A stretch of 24,253 nt of DNA from Sedimentisphaerales bacterium. Its GTDB lineage: Bacteria > Planctomycetota > Phycisphaerae > Sedimentisphaerales > SG8-4. Location of the stretch: positions 1 to 24,253 of the forward strand of contig JAFGJR010000136.1 of the NCBI GenBank assembly GCA_016928975.1, given 5' to 3'. The translations under genes were made by a program, and so were the position numbers. Below, one piece after another: positions 8,005 through 18,390 of the stretch; position 1 is the first letter of the stretch, and each line of letters begins with the position of its first letter. Below the pieces are notes generated by a model, which was given only the letters and a program-made list of their open reading frames with translations, was not told where the DNA came from and did no database searches.

Positions 8005-9273
8005 CTATGTCACCTGCAACGCCTTATGGTAGATCTCATTCACCCTCGCCGCCGCGTCTTCCCAGCGGAATCGCAATGCCTCTTTGCGGCCCTCAATGCG
8101 CAACATCTCCTGCAACGGCGGATACCGCAAGACGGCCACCATCTTGTTCGCCATTTCGTTGATGTCCCAGAAATCCACCTTCAGGGCGTTGCGGAATGTC
8201 TCGGCAATGCCGCTTGTCTTGCTCACCAGCACCGGCACGTTGTGCTGGAGGGCTTCCAGGGGAGCGATGCCGAACGGCTCGGAGACAGAGGGCATCACGT
8301 ACAGGTCGGCCATCTGATAGGCCCGGTCGACATCGGCGCCTCGCAGGAACCGCGTGAAGAAGACCTTATGACCGATGCCGAGGTTGGCGGCCAGCTCAAT
8401 GCTTCGGTAGAGCATGTCGCCGTCGCCGGCCATGACGAACTTGACGTTATCCACTTTTTCCAGGACCCTCTTGGCGGCGAAAAGGAAGTACTCAGGTCCC
8501 TTCTGCATGGTCACCCGGCCGAGGAACAGGACGGTCTTATCGGGCCACGCCCGCGGAAGCGACGCATCGGCGTGGCCATTGAATTCGACGCCGTTGTAGA
8601 CGACCTCCACCTTCTCCGGGGCAACGCCGTAGCGGTTGATGATGATGTTTCGCGTGTAGTTGCTGACGGCAATGATGAGTGCGGCGGCGTGCATGCCGTG
8701 ACGCTCGATATCATAGACGTACTGGTTCACGTGCTCGCCGCTGCGGTCGAACTCCGTGGAGTGCACCTGCACGACCAGTGGCTTGCCGGTGAGGGCCGAC
8801 ACCGCGATGCCGGCCGGGAACGTCATCCAGTCGTGGGCGTGGATGACATCGAACTCCTCCGTCTCGGCCACTTTCATCACACGCACCGCGTATCGTTGCA
8901 CCTCGCTGCATATGTCCGGGCCGTAGATGGCTTGACGTCCCTGCGCTTCCAGCAGGGCGGTGGCTGCTTCTGCTTTCGCGCGGCGCCAGGGTGCCGCCTC
9001 GCGAGATCCACCGGGGGTGTACGGCACCAGGCTCGATGGGATTGGCCGCAGACGAATGTGGCGCATTCCGGTCTGGTAATACTCGGACATCTCCATGCCG
9101 AACGGCGCTTCCTCTCCCGCGGCGAACCGAATCGGCATCGCTCGGGGCAGGACAAACGTAACCGGCATCCCCAAGCGGTCCATTGCCTTGGTCAAACCAT
9201 AGCAGGCGGTACCGAGCCCACCGCTAATGAACGGCGGGAACTCCCAGCCGAGCATGAGCGTCCTTACCTTCAT
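8005..9273 (-). CDS. GT4-type glycosyltransferase, glycogen-synthase-like
   Basis: Predicted 422-aa GT-B glycosyltransferase. It starts MKVRTLMLGWEFPP followed by ISGGLGTACYGL; GGL at 18-20 corresponds to the nucleotide-sugar loop of starch/glycogen synthases. HAHDW (145-149) is a second synthase-like motif. The C-terminal domain has LGRVTMQKGPEY with Arg253 and Lys258 for phosphate contact, and SEPFGIAPLE containing the EX7E motif (Glu332-Glu340). The start at 9273 is supported by GGGAGGA (9281-9287 on the reverse strand) with a 7-nt spacer; the frame is open further upstream but without support. It precedes the GH57 gene in an apparent two-gene operon. Likely transfers glucose from a nucleotide sugar into an alpha-glucan in the cytoplasm, but donor and acceptor are inferred from family resemblance only. 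Confidence 0.88.
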   Translation of the reverse strand: MKVRTLMLGWEFPPFISGGLGTACYGLTKAMDRLGMPVTFVLPRAMPIRFAAGEEAPFGMEMSEYYQTGMRHIRLRPIPSSLVPYTPGGSREAAPWRRAKAEAATALLEAQGRQAIYGPDICSEVQRYAVRVMKVAETEEFDVIHAHDWMTFPAGIAVSALTGKPLVVQVHSTEFDRSGEHVNQYVYDIERHGMHAAALIIAVSNYTRNIIINRYGVAPEKVEVVYNGVEFNGHADASLPRAWPDKTVLFLGRVTMQKGPEYFLFAAKRVLEKVDNVKFVMAGDGDMLYRSIELAANLGIGHKVFFTRFLRGADVDRAYQMADLYVMPSVSEPFGIAPLEALQHNVPVLVSKTSGIAETFRNALKVDFWDINEMANKMVAVLRYPPLQEMLRIEGRKEALRFRWEDAAARVNEIYHKALQVT

Positions 9274-9345
9274 AAATAGTTCCTCCCTGCCTAGCGCCAG
9301 AAGACCCAAAGCCAATCCATGTCATAACAACGCGCCCTTGGTCGT

Positions 9346-9451
9346 GACCGGGTTCATTTGCGACTGAAATGCCTGCTTGAGAGCGTACGTCACAGATGGT
9401 GACTCAGTTCATATGCGACCAAAATGCTACTCAAATGTCTACGTCGCAGAT
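9346..9451. repeat. Imperfect tandem direct repeat upstream of the glycosyltransferase operon
   Basis: Two units, 9346-9397 (52 nt) and 9401-9451 (51 nt), share the anchors GAC..., GTTCAT.TGCGAC, AAATGC, TACGTC and CGCAGAT/CACAGAT, with about 70% overall identity by eye. Three bases separate them. They lie 73-178 bp upstream of the minus-strand start at 9273, in a position suited to a paired regulatory site or a decayed duplication. Confidence 0.55.
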
Positions 9452-10223
9452 ACAGACAACCACAAGAATACCACGCGAGCGGGATGGGTCAAGAGGATTG
9501 TTTAGACATTCTTTGTGTCTTTTGCGAATTTTCTGAGCCGCCGTCCGGCGCAGCCTACCATGCCATATGTATGTGCACCACACGGACGGGGCCTGGCCTT
9601 CGAGCAGCCGGTCGGTTTCCGTTCTCGTCGCCCTGCACTCAGGATAGCACTGCATGCCGCTCGGTCGCTGGAGTCTTCCTTCTATCGTCTGCCGCTCCAG
9701 GATGTCCGTGTGCACTTCCTGCATTCGTCCCATCGGCACGGACCCGGTCTGATGTGTGTCAAGCGACGTCCTCCCGAGTCCATCGGACCTTCCGTACATC
9801 ATGTAGACGCGAAGATGCACCGGACAGGCAAAGAGAAAAATAGGCAGAATGTTCAATGCTGCAAGAGGGAAACTCGCAAGTCTGTTGTTAGAACCTGGGA
9901 GCGGCGTGAAGGAGGGTCCCCTGGTTTCACATTGCTGATTCCCAGAAGATCACTATATTAACCACCGGTGATGCTGGAAGGTCCAAGAGGTCCGCGGGCG
10001 CATTTCCGTGCCGCGACATGTTTGCCGGTCTGCTGCGGTTCTTGGCGGCTAACCGCTCGCCTCATGTGGAGCTTTGTGTCATGCCCCGTTGCCTGACAAG
10101 CGTCAAGCCCGGACAAGAACCCATGTCCCCTCCAGGTCCACCTTGAGATCGAGGGTAGGTGATCGCTCGTGCACCCACGCGAGAAAACCTCAGTCTTCTT
10201 CTCCCTCCCAGCGATTTCTGACG

Positions 10224-10229
10224 TATAAT
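10224..10229 (+). promoter_or_regulatory. Putative -10 box of the phasin-like/UbiB operon
   Basis: Perfect TATAAT 64 bp upstream of ATG 10294. No good -35 hexamer is present at 16-18 bp upstream, where the sequence is a pyrimidine-rich tract. Transcription would begin near 10236. Confidence 0.4.
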
Positions 10230-10293
10230 ACGGGTACGGCTGCCTTCGAGAGCCGACGGAACGACACGAGTGGTTATTTGAGGGGTCACGCAC

Positions 10294-10584
10294 ATGTTCG
10301 AAACACTGGATAAGCTGATGCTCGCCGGCCTTGGCGCCCTGTCGATGACTCGCGAGCGGGCGGAGAAGATGTTCGACGAGTACGCCAGCCGGGGACAGGC
10401 CCAGCGCGACGCTCGAACCGGGTTCGTCAAGGAAGTGATGGACGGCGCCGAGAAGACCCGTCGAGAACTCGAACGGCTGGTTTCCGACCAGGTCCGTCAG
10501 ACGGTGAAGAGCTTGCAGGTGGCGACGCAGGAGGACATCCAGCGGATCGAGTCGAAGCTGGATCAGCTTCTGGCAAAGGAGTAA
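10294..10584 (+). CDS. Phasin-like small coiled-coil protein
   Basis: Predicted 96-aa soluble helical protein: a short hydrophobic amphipathic N-terminus (FETLDKLMLAGLGALSMT) followed by long charged helices rich in Glu, Arg, Lys and Gln (KEVMDGAEKTRRELERLV, DIQRIESKLDQLLAKE). This matches small proteins annotated as polyhydroxyalkanoate-granule phasin superfamily. That label reflects helical coiled-coil similarity; no PHA synthase is in the window. The start follows a GAGGGG stretch, with the -10 box 64 bp upstream. The next gene begins 7 bp after the stop, and its Shine-Dalgarno sequence lies inside the last codons of this one, so the two are co-transcribed. A role as a partner of the UbiB-like protein is an inference from this linkage. 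Confidence 0.75.
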   Translation: MFETLDKLMLAGLGALSMTRERAEKMFDEYASRGQAQRDARTGFVKEVMDGAEKTRRELERLVSDQVRQTVKSLQVATQEDIQRIESKLDQLLAKE

Positions 10585-10591
10585 CCGCCCC

Positions 10592-12286
<1,695 letters not shown>

Positions 12287-12356
12287 TGTACACCATACGC
12301 GATCCCCGCAGGGTACAGGGGGCAGCGCGTATTCGGCGGCGGACCTGCTCAAGGGC

Positions 12357-12471
12357 CACCCCCGAGGGCGGGGGTGCTATATACACAGCTTGGTCCGCCG
12401 GACAGGCCGGAACCCGTAGCCCAGTCGCCCTCGGCTGGGGATCTTAAGGATCACCCCAGGGGGTGGGGGTG
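12357..12471. repeat. Pair of GC-rich hairpins downstream of the UbiB gene
   Basis: The first hairpin is CACCCCCG (12357-12364), loop AGGG, CGGGGGTG (12369-12376). The second, related one is CACCCC (12452-12457), AG, GGGGTG (12460-12465), with a second GGGGTG at 12466-12471. Both are followed by GCTA(T/C)A. Neither has a T-tract, so factor-independent termination is doubtful. They sit 71 and 166 bp after the UbiB stop and may be degenerate copies of a small palindromic repeat. Confidence 0.5.
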
Positions 12472-12581
12472 CTACACGACGTATGCAAGAATTGAAGGTC
12501 ATCGTGGACTTCGACTTCACCTTCTGGCTGTCGCGGCACATCGGGGGATGCCCGCGCTGCCACTGATGAAAGGAGTTGACC

Positions 12582-14021
12582 GTGGGAAGTCACAAGACAA
12601 GCGTTCTTTCGATTGCCGGGATGCTGTTACTGGCGTGCCTGTCCGCATTCGCCCAGGACCCTACTCAACCGGGCAGGCCGGACCGCATGGGTCCGCTGGC
12701 GGTGTCTTTGCAGAATCCTCGCTATCTTCAGAACACTGCCACTGGCGAGGTGGTTTATCTCACTGGCTCGCACACGTGGGCGAATCTCGTGGACATGGGG
12801 CCGTCGGACCCGCCGCCGCAGTTCGACTATGACAAGTACATCGACTGGATGGCGAAGCTCAACCACAACTTCATGCGGATGTGGACGTGGGAGCTGGTCA
12901 CGTGGGACACGAAGGCCAACGGAGAAGGTAAACACCACACGACGGCGCCGCAGGCGTACGCGCGAACCGGGCCAGGCAACGCCCTCGACGGAAAGCCCAC
13001 GTTCGATCTGACGAAGTACGACTCGGCTTATTTCGAGCGGCTGACCAAGCGCATCGCGGCCGCACGCGAGCGCGGCATCTACGTCTCCATCATGCTCTTC
13101 GAGGGCTGGGGACTGCAATTCGCACCCGGCGCCTGGGAGGGACACCCTTTCAACCCCAAGAACAACATCAACGGCATCGACGGTGACGCCAACCACGACG
13201 GCAAAGGCGTCGAGATTCACGAGCTGGGCAATCAGGCGGTCACCGATATCCAGCAAGCGTATGTGCGCAAGGTCGTGGACACCGTCAACGGTTTCGACAA
13301 CGTCCTGTACGAGATCTCCAACGAGAATCATCCGCCTTCGACCCCATGGCAGTACCACATGATCCGCTTCATCAAGGAGTATGAGAAGACCAAGCCGTAT
13401 CAGCACCCGGTGGGCATGACGTTCCAGTACAAAGGAGGCGCGAATCAGGCTCTGTTCGACAGCCCGGCCGACTGGATCTCCCCGAATCCTGATGGAGGAT
13501 ATCGCGACGACCCGCCTGCCACAGACGGGCGCAAAGTGATTCTCAACGACACCGACCACCTGTGGGGCATTGGCGGCAGCCGGGAGTGGGTCTGGAAGAG
13601 CTTCACTCGCGGCTACAATGTCCTGTTCATGGACCCCTACGACGGCGAGGTCCTCGGTCAACCTCTGGACCCGAAGTGGGACCCCGTCCGCCGCAGCCTG
13701 GGATACACGCTTCAATATGCCCGCAAGATGGACTTGGCACAGAGTCGCCCAACCCCCCAGGTCGCATCGACGAGGTACTGCCTCGCCAATCCCGGCAAGC
13801 AGTACTTGATCTACAAGCCAGAAAGTCAGGCGGGTCCCGTCTCTGTGAAGCTGGAGCGGGGAACCTACCGGTGCGAGTGGTTCGATCCGAGCGGTGGCCG
13901 ACAAGCTTCTGTCGAGACGAAGACCGCCGGGGACGGCGAGACGCGATTCGCCTGTCCGCTCGAAGGGGACGCTGTGTTGTTTCTGAGGCGTATCGCATCC
14001 CCTTCGGCGGGGCAGCCATAG
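12582..14021 (+). CDS. Secreted glycosidase-like TIM-barrel protein with C-terminal 'collagen-binding' type domain
   Basis: Predicted 479-aa exported protein. The GTG at 12582 is preferred: GGAG at 12572-12575 gives a 6-nt spacer, whereas the in-frame TTG at 12576 directly abuts it. The N-terminus has a signal peptide with LLLAC (possible lipobox, Cys19) or alternative cleavage after SAFA. The main domain looks like a TIM-barrel glycoside hydrolase of the DUF4038/apiosidase-like group. It contains YLTGSHTWANLVD (about 60-72), NHNFMRMWTWEL (95-106), GIYVSIMLFEGWG (165-177) and VLYEISNENH (241-250), where Glu248 sits like the acid/base Glu after beta-4. The C-terminal segment YLIYKPES...YRCEWFDPSGGR resembles the PF12904-type beta-domain that follows these barrels. 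Substrate is not readable. It stands alone; 12287-12581 upstream holds only hairpins. Confidence 0.75.
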   Translation: MGSHKTSVLSIAGMLLLACLSAFAQDPTQPGRPDRMGPLAVSLQNPRYLQNTATGEVVYLTGSHTWANLVDMGPSDPPPQFDYDKYIDWMAKLNHNFMRMWTWELVTWDTKANGEGKHHTTAPQAYARTGPGNALDGKPTFDLTKYDSAYFERLTKRIAAARERGIYVSIMLFEGWGLQFAPGAWEGHPFNPKNNINGIDGDANHDGKGVEIHELGNQAVTDIQQAYVRKVVDTVNGFDNVLYEISNENHPPSTPWQYHMIRFIKEYEKTKPYQHPVGMTFQYKGGANQALFDSPADWISPNPDGGYRDDPPATDGRKVILNDTDHLWGIGGSREWVWKSFTRGYNVLFMDPYDGEVLGQPLDPKWDPVRRSLGYTLQYARKMDLAQSRPTPQVASTRYCLANPGKQYLIYKPESQAGPVSVKLERGTYRCEWFDPSGGRQASVETKTAGDGETRFACPLEGDAVLFLRRIASPSAGQP

Positions 14022-14056
14022 CACGTCCCTCGCGCACGGGCTTTTCGTGAACGGTT

Positions 14057-14085
14057 TTGACAGCACTCGCAGGGCCGAGTAAGAT
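14057..14085 (+). promoter_or_regulatory. Sigma70-type promoter of the propeller-ABC operon
   Basis: TTGACA at 14057-14062, a 17-bp spacer, then TAAGAT at 14080-14085. This is a perfect -35 and a 4/6 -10 with ideal spacing, 76 bp upstream of ATG 14162. It is the best promoter match I found in the window. Confidence 0.6.
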
Positions 14086-14161
14086 AGCCTGCACGGGTGA
14101 ACAAGAGTCGGGTGTCATCGCACGTTCCGCCTGCTCGCAAGACCTTTGAAAGGGTCGTGAT

Positions 14162-17100
14162 ATGAATCGCACGGGGATTCTCGGGCTGCTGAGTATTCTG
14201 ACCCTCCTGTCCGGACCTGCTCTATCCCGCACAGTGTCCGTGAAGGAAGTCACCGATGCGGCGGGGGCGACACGTGGGATCTGCGTCGTGCTGGGCCAAC
14301 CCCAGTGCGAGCTGGCTCTCGACCTTGCGAGACAAACTGAGTTCCTGATCTACACGCAATTCCCCCGGACGCAGGACTTCGAGTCCGCCTGCGCCAAGGC
14401 TGAGAAGGCGGGCTACTATGGAAGCCGAATCTTCATTGCCAAAGGTCAGCCGACGCTCCACCTGGCCGGCAACATAGCCGACGTTGTCGTTGTCTTCGAC
14501 GCGGGCGACTTCAGGGAGGGGGAGATTCTCCGGGTAGTGCGTCCGGACGGCAAGGTCTTTTTTGGTGATCGAACCATCACCAAGCCGGTCCCCGAAGGCG
14601 TCGATGACTGGAGCCATCCCTATCACGGCCCGGACAACAACCCGCAATCGGATGACAAGGTCGTTGTCGCGCCCTATCTGACGCAATTTCTTGCCGAGCC
14701 GCGATATGCGCCGTTGCCCCAGGTGGGTGTCGCCTCCGCCGGCCGGGTGTTCAAGGCCTTCGGGCACGTAGCGTTCAAGGCGCGCGAGGAGCCATACCTG
14801 AACAAGCTCGTCGCCTTCAACGGGTACAACGGGACGATCCTGTGGAAGCGGGACCTGGCCGAGGGCGTCATGATCCACCGCAACACGATGATCGCCACGC
14901 CGACGACCCTGTACGTCGGAGATGACAAATCCTGCAAGCTGATCGACACCGTGACCGGCGCGTTGCAGGGTGAGATAGCCCCACCGGTGGATGTGGCCGG
15001 CGGGACGTTCTGGAAGTGGATGGCCCTGGAGAACGGCGTCCTGTATGCAATGATGGGCGAGCCGGAGCAGTATGACTCGACGAAGCGATGGAAGTTCGAC
15101 AAGCACGGCTGGCCCTGGGACCCCATCTCCGAGGGCTGGAACCAGGTGGACAATCCCTGGGGCTACGGCCGCAACGTCCTGGCCATCGATCTGCGGACGA
15201 AGAACGTGCTCTGGAGCCACCGGGAGCAGGACCCCATCGACGGCCGCGCGATCTGCATGAAGAACGGGCGGCTGTATCTCTTCGCCTTCGGCAAGTACCT
15301 GGCTTGTCTCGACGCCGGGACCGGCAACGAGCTCTGGCGCAGGACGCCGGCGAATGCTCCGAAGCTCTTCGCTTCGCTCGGCACGTACCTGCATCGTCAG
15401 GATTGGCGAACGAATTGGCGCACGACCTGCTACCTCAAGTGTAGCGACAAGGCGCTGTACTTCGCCGGGCCGTCCATTGGCAAGCTGCTTGCTGTCTCGG
15501 CCGGGGACGGAAGAATCCTCTGGGAGCATCCATACGACAATTTCCAGCTCGTCTTGCGGGACGAGGGTCTGTACGGCATCAGCGGCCAGATTGACACGTT
15601 CCCCAGTCTGAAGTTCGACCCATTGACCGGCAGAGTGCTGGCCCGGATCGACAAGCCGCGTCGCGCCTGCACCCGCCCGACGGGAGCCGCCGACGCGATC
15701 TTCTTCCGCGCCGAGGACGGCTCGGTCCGCCTGGACACCGCGTCGCTTCGGCCGCAGTGGATCTCTCCGATGCGTCCGGTCTGCCAGGAGGGCGTGACCG
15801 TCACGAACGGCCTGCTGTATTGGTGGCCGTCCGTATGCGATTGCCAGTTGACTCTGTATGGCGTCACATGCCTGGGGGCCGCCGGGGATTTCGATTTCAC
15901 TCCGGAGGTCACGCTGTCGGATCGCCTGGAGAGGACCGCGGACTCAACGGCTGGCCTTGCCGACCTGCCTGTGGCGGCGGGCGACTGGCCCACCTTCCGC
16001 GCGAACAACACCTGCAGCGCCGGCTCGTCGGCCATGATTGCGGAGAAGACCAGGTTGCTCTGGCAATCCGACGCGCCGTCTGTGACAGTCCCGGGCCTGT
16101 ATCGCGTGAGCCCGCCGGTGGCGGCCGGCGGCCTCGTCCTCGTGGGAGGCACCGACGCGATCGTACGCGCCTTCGATTCGACGGCCGGCGGATTGCGCTG
16201 GAAGGCCCGCACCGGTGGGGCCATACGTATGCCGCCGACGATCTGGCAGGGGCGTGCCTTCGTGGGCTCCGGCGATGGATGGGTGTACTCCTTTGAAGCC
16301 GCGACCGGGCGCCTGCTCTGGCGGTTTCGCGCCGCCCCGGCTGAACGGATGATCCCGGTCTACGGCGCGTTCATGTCCACGTGGCCCGTTGCCGCCGGGG
16401 TCCTGGTGGACAACGGAATTGCCTACGCGGCCGCCGGGATCGCCAACTACGACGGCACGTACCTCTACGCTCTTGATGCGCGGACCGGCGAAGTCAAATG
16501 GCACAACAGCACCTCCGGCCATCTCGACGCGGAGGCTCGCACCGGCGTGAGCGTGCAGGGACATCTCTTGCTCCACGATGGGAAGCTGTACCTGGCAGGC
16601 GGCTCGTCCGTTTCGCCCGCCGTCTACGACGCGGCGACCGGGCGGTGCCTGAACGGGACCCGCGATCTGGTCGATTGTTTCTCGCGCAGTCCGCGCGGTT
16701 GGGAATTGTCCCTGCTGGCCGATCAAGTCGTCGCGTGCGGCAAGCCGTTCTACGGCCACCCTGCCTATGACGTTTATGACAGCACCGTGTTCAATCGGGT
16801 GTTCGTCGCCCCAAAGGGCAGCGAGGCGGTCGTGTGGACCACTGATTCCTCCTCTCACAGAATCCTGGGATTCACAGAGTTCGACGGGCAGGGGCTCGCC
16901 CGCAAGATGGCCAATCCGGACAACCGGTTTGTGGTGAGCTGGAACCGGATCGCGCCCCCGAGCGAGCCCGCGTGGTCCGTGGAATTCGGAAAAGTCCGCG
17001 CGATGGCGTCGTGTGCGAATGCGGTCCTGGTGGCCACCGACACGGAGCTGGTCGCTCTGAACTCCACGGATGGCGGCGTACGATGGAGGCAATCCTTGCC

Positions 17101-17209
17101 TCAGCCGCCGGTCCCGTGGGGCCTGGCGGTCGATGACGCCGGCAGGGCGGCCGTGACCCTGGTGGATGGAAAGGTCCTTTGCTTTGGCCAGGGTTCGGGA
17201 GTGCTGTGA
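14162..17209 (+). CDS. Exported PQQ-type beta-propeller protein with N-terminal Rossmann-like domain
   Basis: Predicted 1015-aa exported protein. The signal peptide is residues 1-22 (RTGILGLLSILTLLSGPALS). Residues about 25-140 form an alpha/beta segment resembling a degenerate class I methyltransferase/Rossmann domain (GICVVLG, LALDLARQTEFLIYTQ, ADVVVVFDAGDF, VVRPDGKVFFG). Two PQQ-type propeller regions follow, with repeated blade motifs of the type LVAFNGYNGTILWKRDL, LLAVSAGDGRILWEHPY, VYSFEAATGRLLWRF, LYALDARTGEVKWH and LVALNSTDGGVRWRQ. The second region opens at about 600 with DWPTFRANNTCS. PQQ dehydrogenase ligands are not recognisable, so a scaffold or sensor role is as likely as an enzyme. 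ATG 14162 follows an AAAGGG stretch and a strong promoter. First gene of a four-gene operon; the next start is 1 bp after the stop. Confidence 0.82.
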   Translation: MNRTGILGLLSILTLLSGPALSRTVSVKEVTDAAGATRGICVVLGQPQCELALDLARQTEFLIYTQFPRTQDFESACAKAEKAGYYGSRIFIAKGQPTLHLAGNIADVVVVFDAGDFREGEILRVVRPDGKVFFGDRTITKPVPEGVDDWSHPYHGPDNNPQSDDKVVVAPYLTQFLAEPRYAPLPQVGVASAGRVFKAFGHVAFKAREEPYLNKLVAFNGYNGTILWKRDLAEGVMIHRNTMIATPTTLYVGDDKSCKLIDTVTGALQGEIAPPVDVAGGTFWKWMALENGVLYAMMGEPEQYDSTKRWKFDKHGWPWDPISEGWNQVDNPWGYGRNVLAIDLRTKNVLWSHREQDPIDGRAICMKNGRLYLFAFGKYLACLDAGTGNELWRRTPANAPKLFASLGTYLHRQDWRTNWRTTCYLKCSDKALYFAGPSIGKLLAVSAGDGRILWEHPYDNFQLVLRDEGLYGISGQIDTFPSLKFDPLTGRVLARIDKPRRACTRPTGAADAIFFRAEDGSVRLDTASLRPQWISPMRPVCQEGVTVTNGLLYWWPSVCDCQLTLYGVTCLGAAGDFDFTPEVTLSDRLERTADSTAGLADLPVAAGDWPTFRANNTCSAGSSAMIAEKTRLLWQSDAPSVTVPGLYRVSPPVAAGGLVLVGGTDAIVRAFDSTAGGLRWKARTGGAIRMPPTIWQGRAFVGSGDGWVYSFEAATGRLLWRFRAAPAERMIPVYGAFMSTWPVAAGVLVDNGIAYAAAGIANYDGTYLYALDARTGEVKWHNSTSGHLDAEARTGVSVQGHLLLHDGKLYLAGGSSVSPAVYDAATGRCLNGTRDLVDCFSRSPRGWELSLLADQVVACGKPFYGHPAYDVYDSTVFNRVFVAPKGSEAVVWTTDSSSHRILGFTEFDGQGLARKMANPDNRFVVSWNRIAPPSEPAWSVEFGKVRAMASCANAVLVATDTELVALNSTDGGVRWRQSLPQPPVPWGLAVDDAGRAAVTLVDGKVLCFGQGSGVL

Positions 17210-17210
17210 C

Positions 17211-18389
17211 GTGACGAAGCTGCAACTGGCGCTTGCGATTCCGTTGACCTGTCTGGTATTGCATGCGCCGCCTCTCTACGGCTGCCGGTACAATGTCCGC
17301 GAGGTCGGCTTCATCGACGTGGGTGCGGAAGTGTATCGTCTCTTCGTGTACCTGCCGCAGAGTACCTCCCCGGACGAAACAGCGGGATTGAAAGAGTCGA
17401 TGAGTGCGTCTCTGGCGGACAGCAACATCAAGTTCGAGCTTGTCACGGCCGGCGCCGACGCGAATCGCCCGGCGATGGAGTTCCTGGCTGCTCACGGGAT
17501 AAGCCGCTTTCCCGCCGCCGTTCTGGTTTCGCCCGACGGCCAGTCGATGCCGCTGAGTCTGACCGGCGGCTCTCTCGGACAGGCGGTTTCGTCTGCTGTG
17601 GACTACGTCCTGCATTCGGTGACGCGCCAGTCGATTCTCGAAACGGCCGCCGATTGTTACGGCGTCGTGTTGTTCCTCGATGGCCCTCACGAGGATCACA
17701 ACACCAGGGCTCGCGAGGTCATATCGACGGCGATCGGTCGCATACGCGAGCAGTTGGATTTGCTGCCCAAGCCCATCGCCCGGCCGCCCGAGATAGTCAC
17801 GGTCGATCACGCCTCGCTGGGTCGCGAGCAGGTGTTGCTGTGGAGCCTGGGCCTTACGCCGCAGGATGTCGATGAGCCGCATGCGGCGGTCTTCTACGGC
17901 CGCGGGCGGTGGATCGGGCCGTTGTTCAAGGGGGATAGGCTCACAGCCGATCCTCTGACAGAGCTTCTGTTCCTGATCGGGTCCGACTGCGAGTGTGGCC
18001 TGGACCACCGGTTCCTCCAGGGCACGATGCTGCCGGTCTGTTGGGATGAGGCCCTCCAGCGGAGAGTCGCTCAGCGCGTCGGCTTCGACCCGGAGGACCC
18101 GATGGTGAAGATGGAGATGGTTTCCATCGTGCGCCGCGGCATGGGGGGGCTCGGCAGACCGAGCATGCCCCTGGGTTATCGCGAGATCGAAATCCGCGAC
18201 GATGCAGACCGGGACGCCGGACAGGCAATCGACGAGCCCGTTGCCTCGAATCCGCAATCTGCAATCCGCAATCCGCAATCGCCGCAACGGAGGCCCGAGT
18301 TCCGCATTCTCGCCGCGTCTCTGAGTGGCATGGCAGCATTGGCTGCTGTGGCATCCGTGGTGATCGTTCTGAGAGCCAGGAGACGATGA
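17211..18389 (+). CDS. Exported thioredoxin-fold-like protein with C-terminal membrane anchor
   Basis: Predicted 392-aa protein with no family name I can assign. The GTG at 17211 has GGGAG at 17197-17201 and a 9-nt spacer, and gives a signal peptide (TKLQLALAIPLTCLVLHAPP). Residues about 40-125 look like a thioredoxin fold (VYRLFVYLP, IKFELVTAG, RFPAAVLVSPDGQ with a probable cis-Pro at 101) but lack a CxxC. A second alpha/beta segment (about 135-190, GVVLFLDGPHED) may repeat the fold. A CECG cluster lies near residue 262. A single transmembrane helix (ILAASLSGMAALAAVASVVIVL) followed by RARRR ends the protein, so most of it would lie outside the cytoplasm. The linker before the helix is encoded by a heptanucleotide repeat. 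It sits between the propeller gene and an FtsX-type permease with 1-bp gaps, which suggests a periplasmic partner of that transporter. Confidence 0.65.
   Translation: MTKLQLALAIPLTCLVLHAPPLYGCRYNVREVGFIDVGAEVYRLFVYLPQSTSPDETAGLKESMSASLADSNIKFELVTAGADANRPAMEFLAAHGISRFPAAVLVSPDGQSMPLSLTGGSLGQAVSSAVDYVLHSVTRQSILETAADCYGVVLFLDGPHEDHNTRAREVISTAIGRIREQLDLLPKPIARPPEIVTVDHASLGREQVLLWSLGLTPQDVDEPHAAVFYGRGRWIGPLFKGDRLTADPLTELLFLIGSDCECGLDHRFLQGTMLPVCWDEALQRRVAQRVGFDPEDPMVKMEMVSIVRRGMGGLGRPSMPLGYREIEIRDDADRDAGQAIDEPVASNPQSAIRNPQSPQRRPEFRILAASLSGMAALAAVASVVIVLRARRR
18249..18283 (+). repeat. Heptanucleotide tandem repeat (AATCCGC)n inside a coding region
   Basis: Four consecutive 7-bp units (AATCCGC, AATCTGC, AATCCGC, AATCCGC) at 18249-18276 are followed by a degenerate fifth (AATCGCC). 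They encode NPQSAIRNPQSPQ just before the transmembrane helix. Seven is not a multiple of three, so gain or loss of one unit shifts the frame. Confidence 0.85.
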
Positions 18390-18390
18390 T

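Larger units (their letters stand above)
9274..10293. other. Non-coding stretch of about 1 kb between divergent operons
   Basis: I find no convincing gene here. Open frames of up to about 220 codons exist on both strands but have ragged composition, no recognisable motif and no good ribosome binding site. The left end must hold the promoter of the minus-strand glycosyltransferase and carries an imperfect direct repeat (9346-9451). The right end holds a consensus -10 box at 10224-10229 for the phasin-like gene. No tRNA or rRNA signature was seen. Confidence 0.5.

Noticed and set aside
9346..9451. CRISPR-like arrangement of direct repeats
   Set aside because: There are only two imperfect units, nearly abutting with a 3-bp gap, no spacers and no cas genes.
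9431..9856. Possible minus-strand gene of 141 codons in the 1-kb gap
   Set aside because: It has no ribosome binding site, no recognisable motif and irregular composition, and an equally long frame exists on the other strand over the same bases.
14162..17209. Calling the propeller protein BamB or a PQQ alcohol dehydrogenase
   Set aside because: It is far longer than BamB, has an extra N-terminal Rossmann-like domain, and lacks recognisable PQQ/metal ligands of the dehydrogenases; only the blade motif is shared.
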